From contig VAZU01000303.1 of assembly GCA_005884745.1 (NCBI GenBank), positions 1 through 5,829 of the forward strand: 5,829 bases of DNA, in the 5' to 3' direction. The notes under the pieces are model-generated. The model saw only the letters and a program-made list of their open reading frames with translations. It was not told where the DNA came from and searched no databases. This document shows positions 5,683 to 5,829 of the stretch, piece by piece. Both the position numbers and the translations under genes were made by a program. This DNA comes from Alphaproteobacteria bacterium (GTDB lineage: Bacteria > Pseudomonadota > Alphaproteobacteria > Rhizobiales > Xanthobacteraceae). Position 1 is the stretch's first letter. Each line of letters opens with the position of its first letter.

Positions 5683-5829
5683 GCCGGAGCAACTACAGCG
5701 CGACAGGATGTCGGCTTCTGCCACACAACGGCGGTGCCCCCCGTGGACTCGCGCTTTCGCTGCTGAGGGTAGACCTGCGGTGGGCGGGTCGCGGTCAGCA
5801 CCGAGTCTGACCCTGGCTGTGTGAAAACC

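Larger units (their letters stand above)
5528..5829. other. Upstream region of the DoxX gene and right flank without a gene
   Basis: These 302 bases hold no gene that can be supported. The part next to the DoxX gene (5528-5682) carries its ribosome binding site, CTCTGG half-sites and candidate promoter. The remainder (5683-5829) is GC-rich and featureless except for a possible stem, GGTCAG (5793-5798) with CTGACC (5807-5812), and an edge sequence GGCTGTGTGAAAACC (5815-5829) that loosely recalls insertion-sequence termini. Short open frames here, including a minus-strand one from 5828 to about 5683, show no recognisable protein. Confidence 0.45.

Noticed and set aside
5385..5810. 141-codon plus-strand frame over the start of the DoxX gene and beyond
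   Set aside because: Half of it is antisense to the DoxX gene and the rest has no family resemblance or ribosome binding site.
5683..5828. Minus-strand frame open from the right edge to a TGA, as a possible gene tail
   Set aside because: Only about 48 codons, with unremarkable Pro/Arg/Thr-rich residues and no similarity I can name; chance openness is likely in GC-rich DNA.
1..5829. CRISPR array, tRNA, rRNA or riboswitch
   Set aside because: No regularly spaced direct repeats, tRNA-like cloverleaf or T-loop GGTTCRA context, or known leader motif was seen on reading the sequence.

Overview
The window looks like a chromosomal segment from a high-GC alphaproteobacterium. The style of the coding sequences, the crotonase and CoA-transferase wording and the GC-ending codons suggest the Bradyrhizobium/Rhodopseudomonas group. 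This is an inference from pattern, not from a marker gene.

About 82% of the window is a compact plus-strand gene set that reads as one operon. It holds a two-domain ABC permease (81-1781), its ATPase (1778-2827, overlapping the permease stop by 4 bases), a CaiB/BaiF family III CoA-transferase (2866-4056, 38-base gap) and a crotonase-fold protein (4099-4893, 42-base gap). A simple reading is that the transporter takes up a small anionic compound, the transferase makes its CoA thioester from a CoA donor, and the crotonase acts on that thioester. The substrate is not shown by the sequence. The periplasmic binding protein this transporter class needs is not present and probably lies left of the window.

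The most notable point is in the crotonase. Both glutamates that define a working enoyl-CoA hydratase are alanine (A118 and A138), while the CoA-binding and oxyanion-hole framework is kept. The product is therefore probably not a plain hydratase, although automatic annotation would call it one.

A 208-base spacer without a gene or clear terminator (4894-5101) separates the operon from a convergent minus-strand gene for a small four-helix DoxX-family membrane protein (5102-5527). That gene and its upstream DNA are visibly less GC-rich than the operon. The upstream DNA holds a perfect 19-base inverted repeat, a third copy of the same half-site, and a TTGACA box in a small AT-rich island. The last 150 bases hold no recognisable gene; their very end weakly resembles an insertion-sequence terminus.

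No RNA gene, CRISPR array or complete mobile element was seen.
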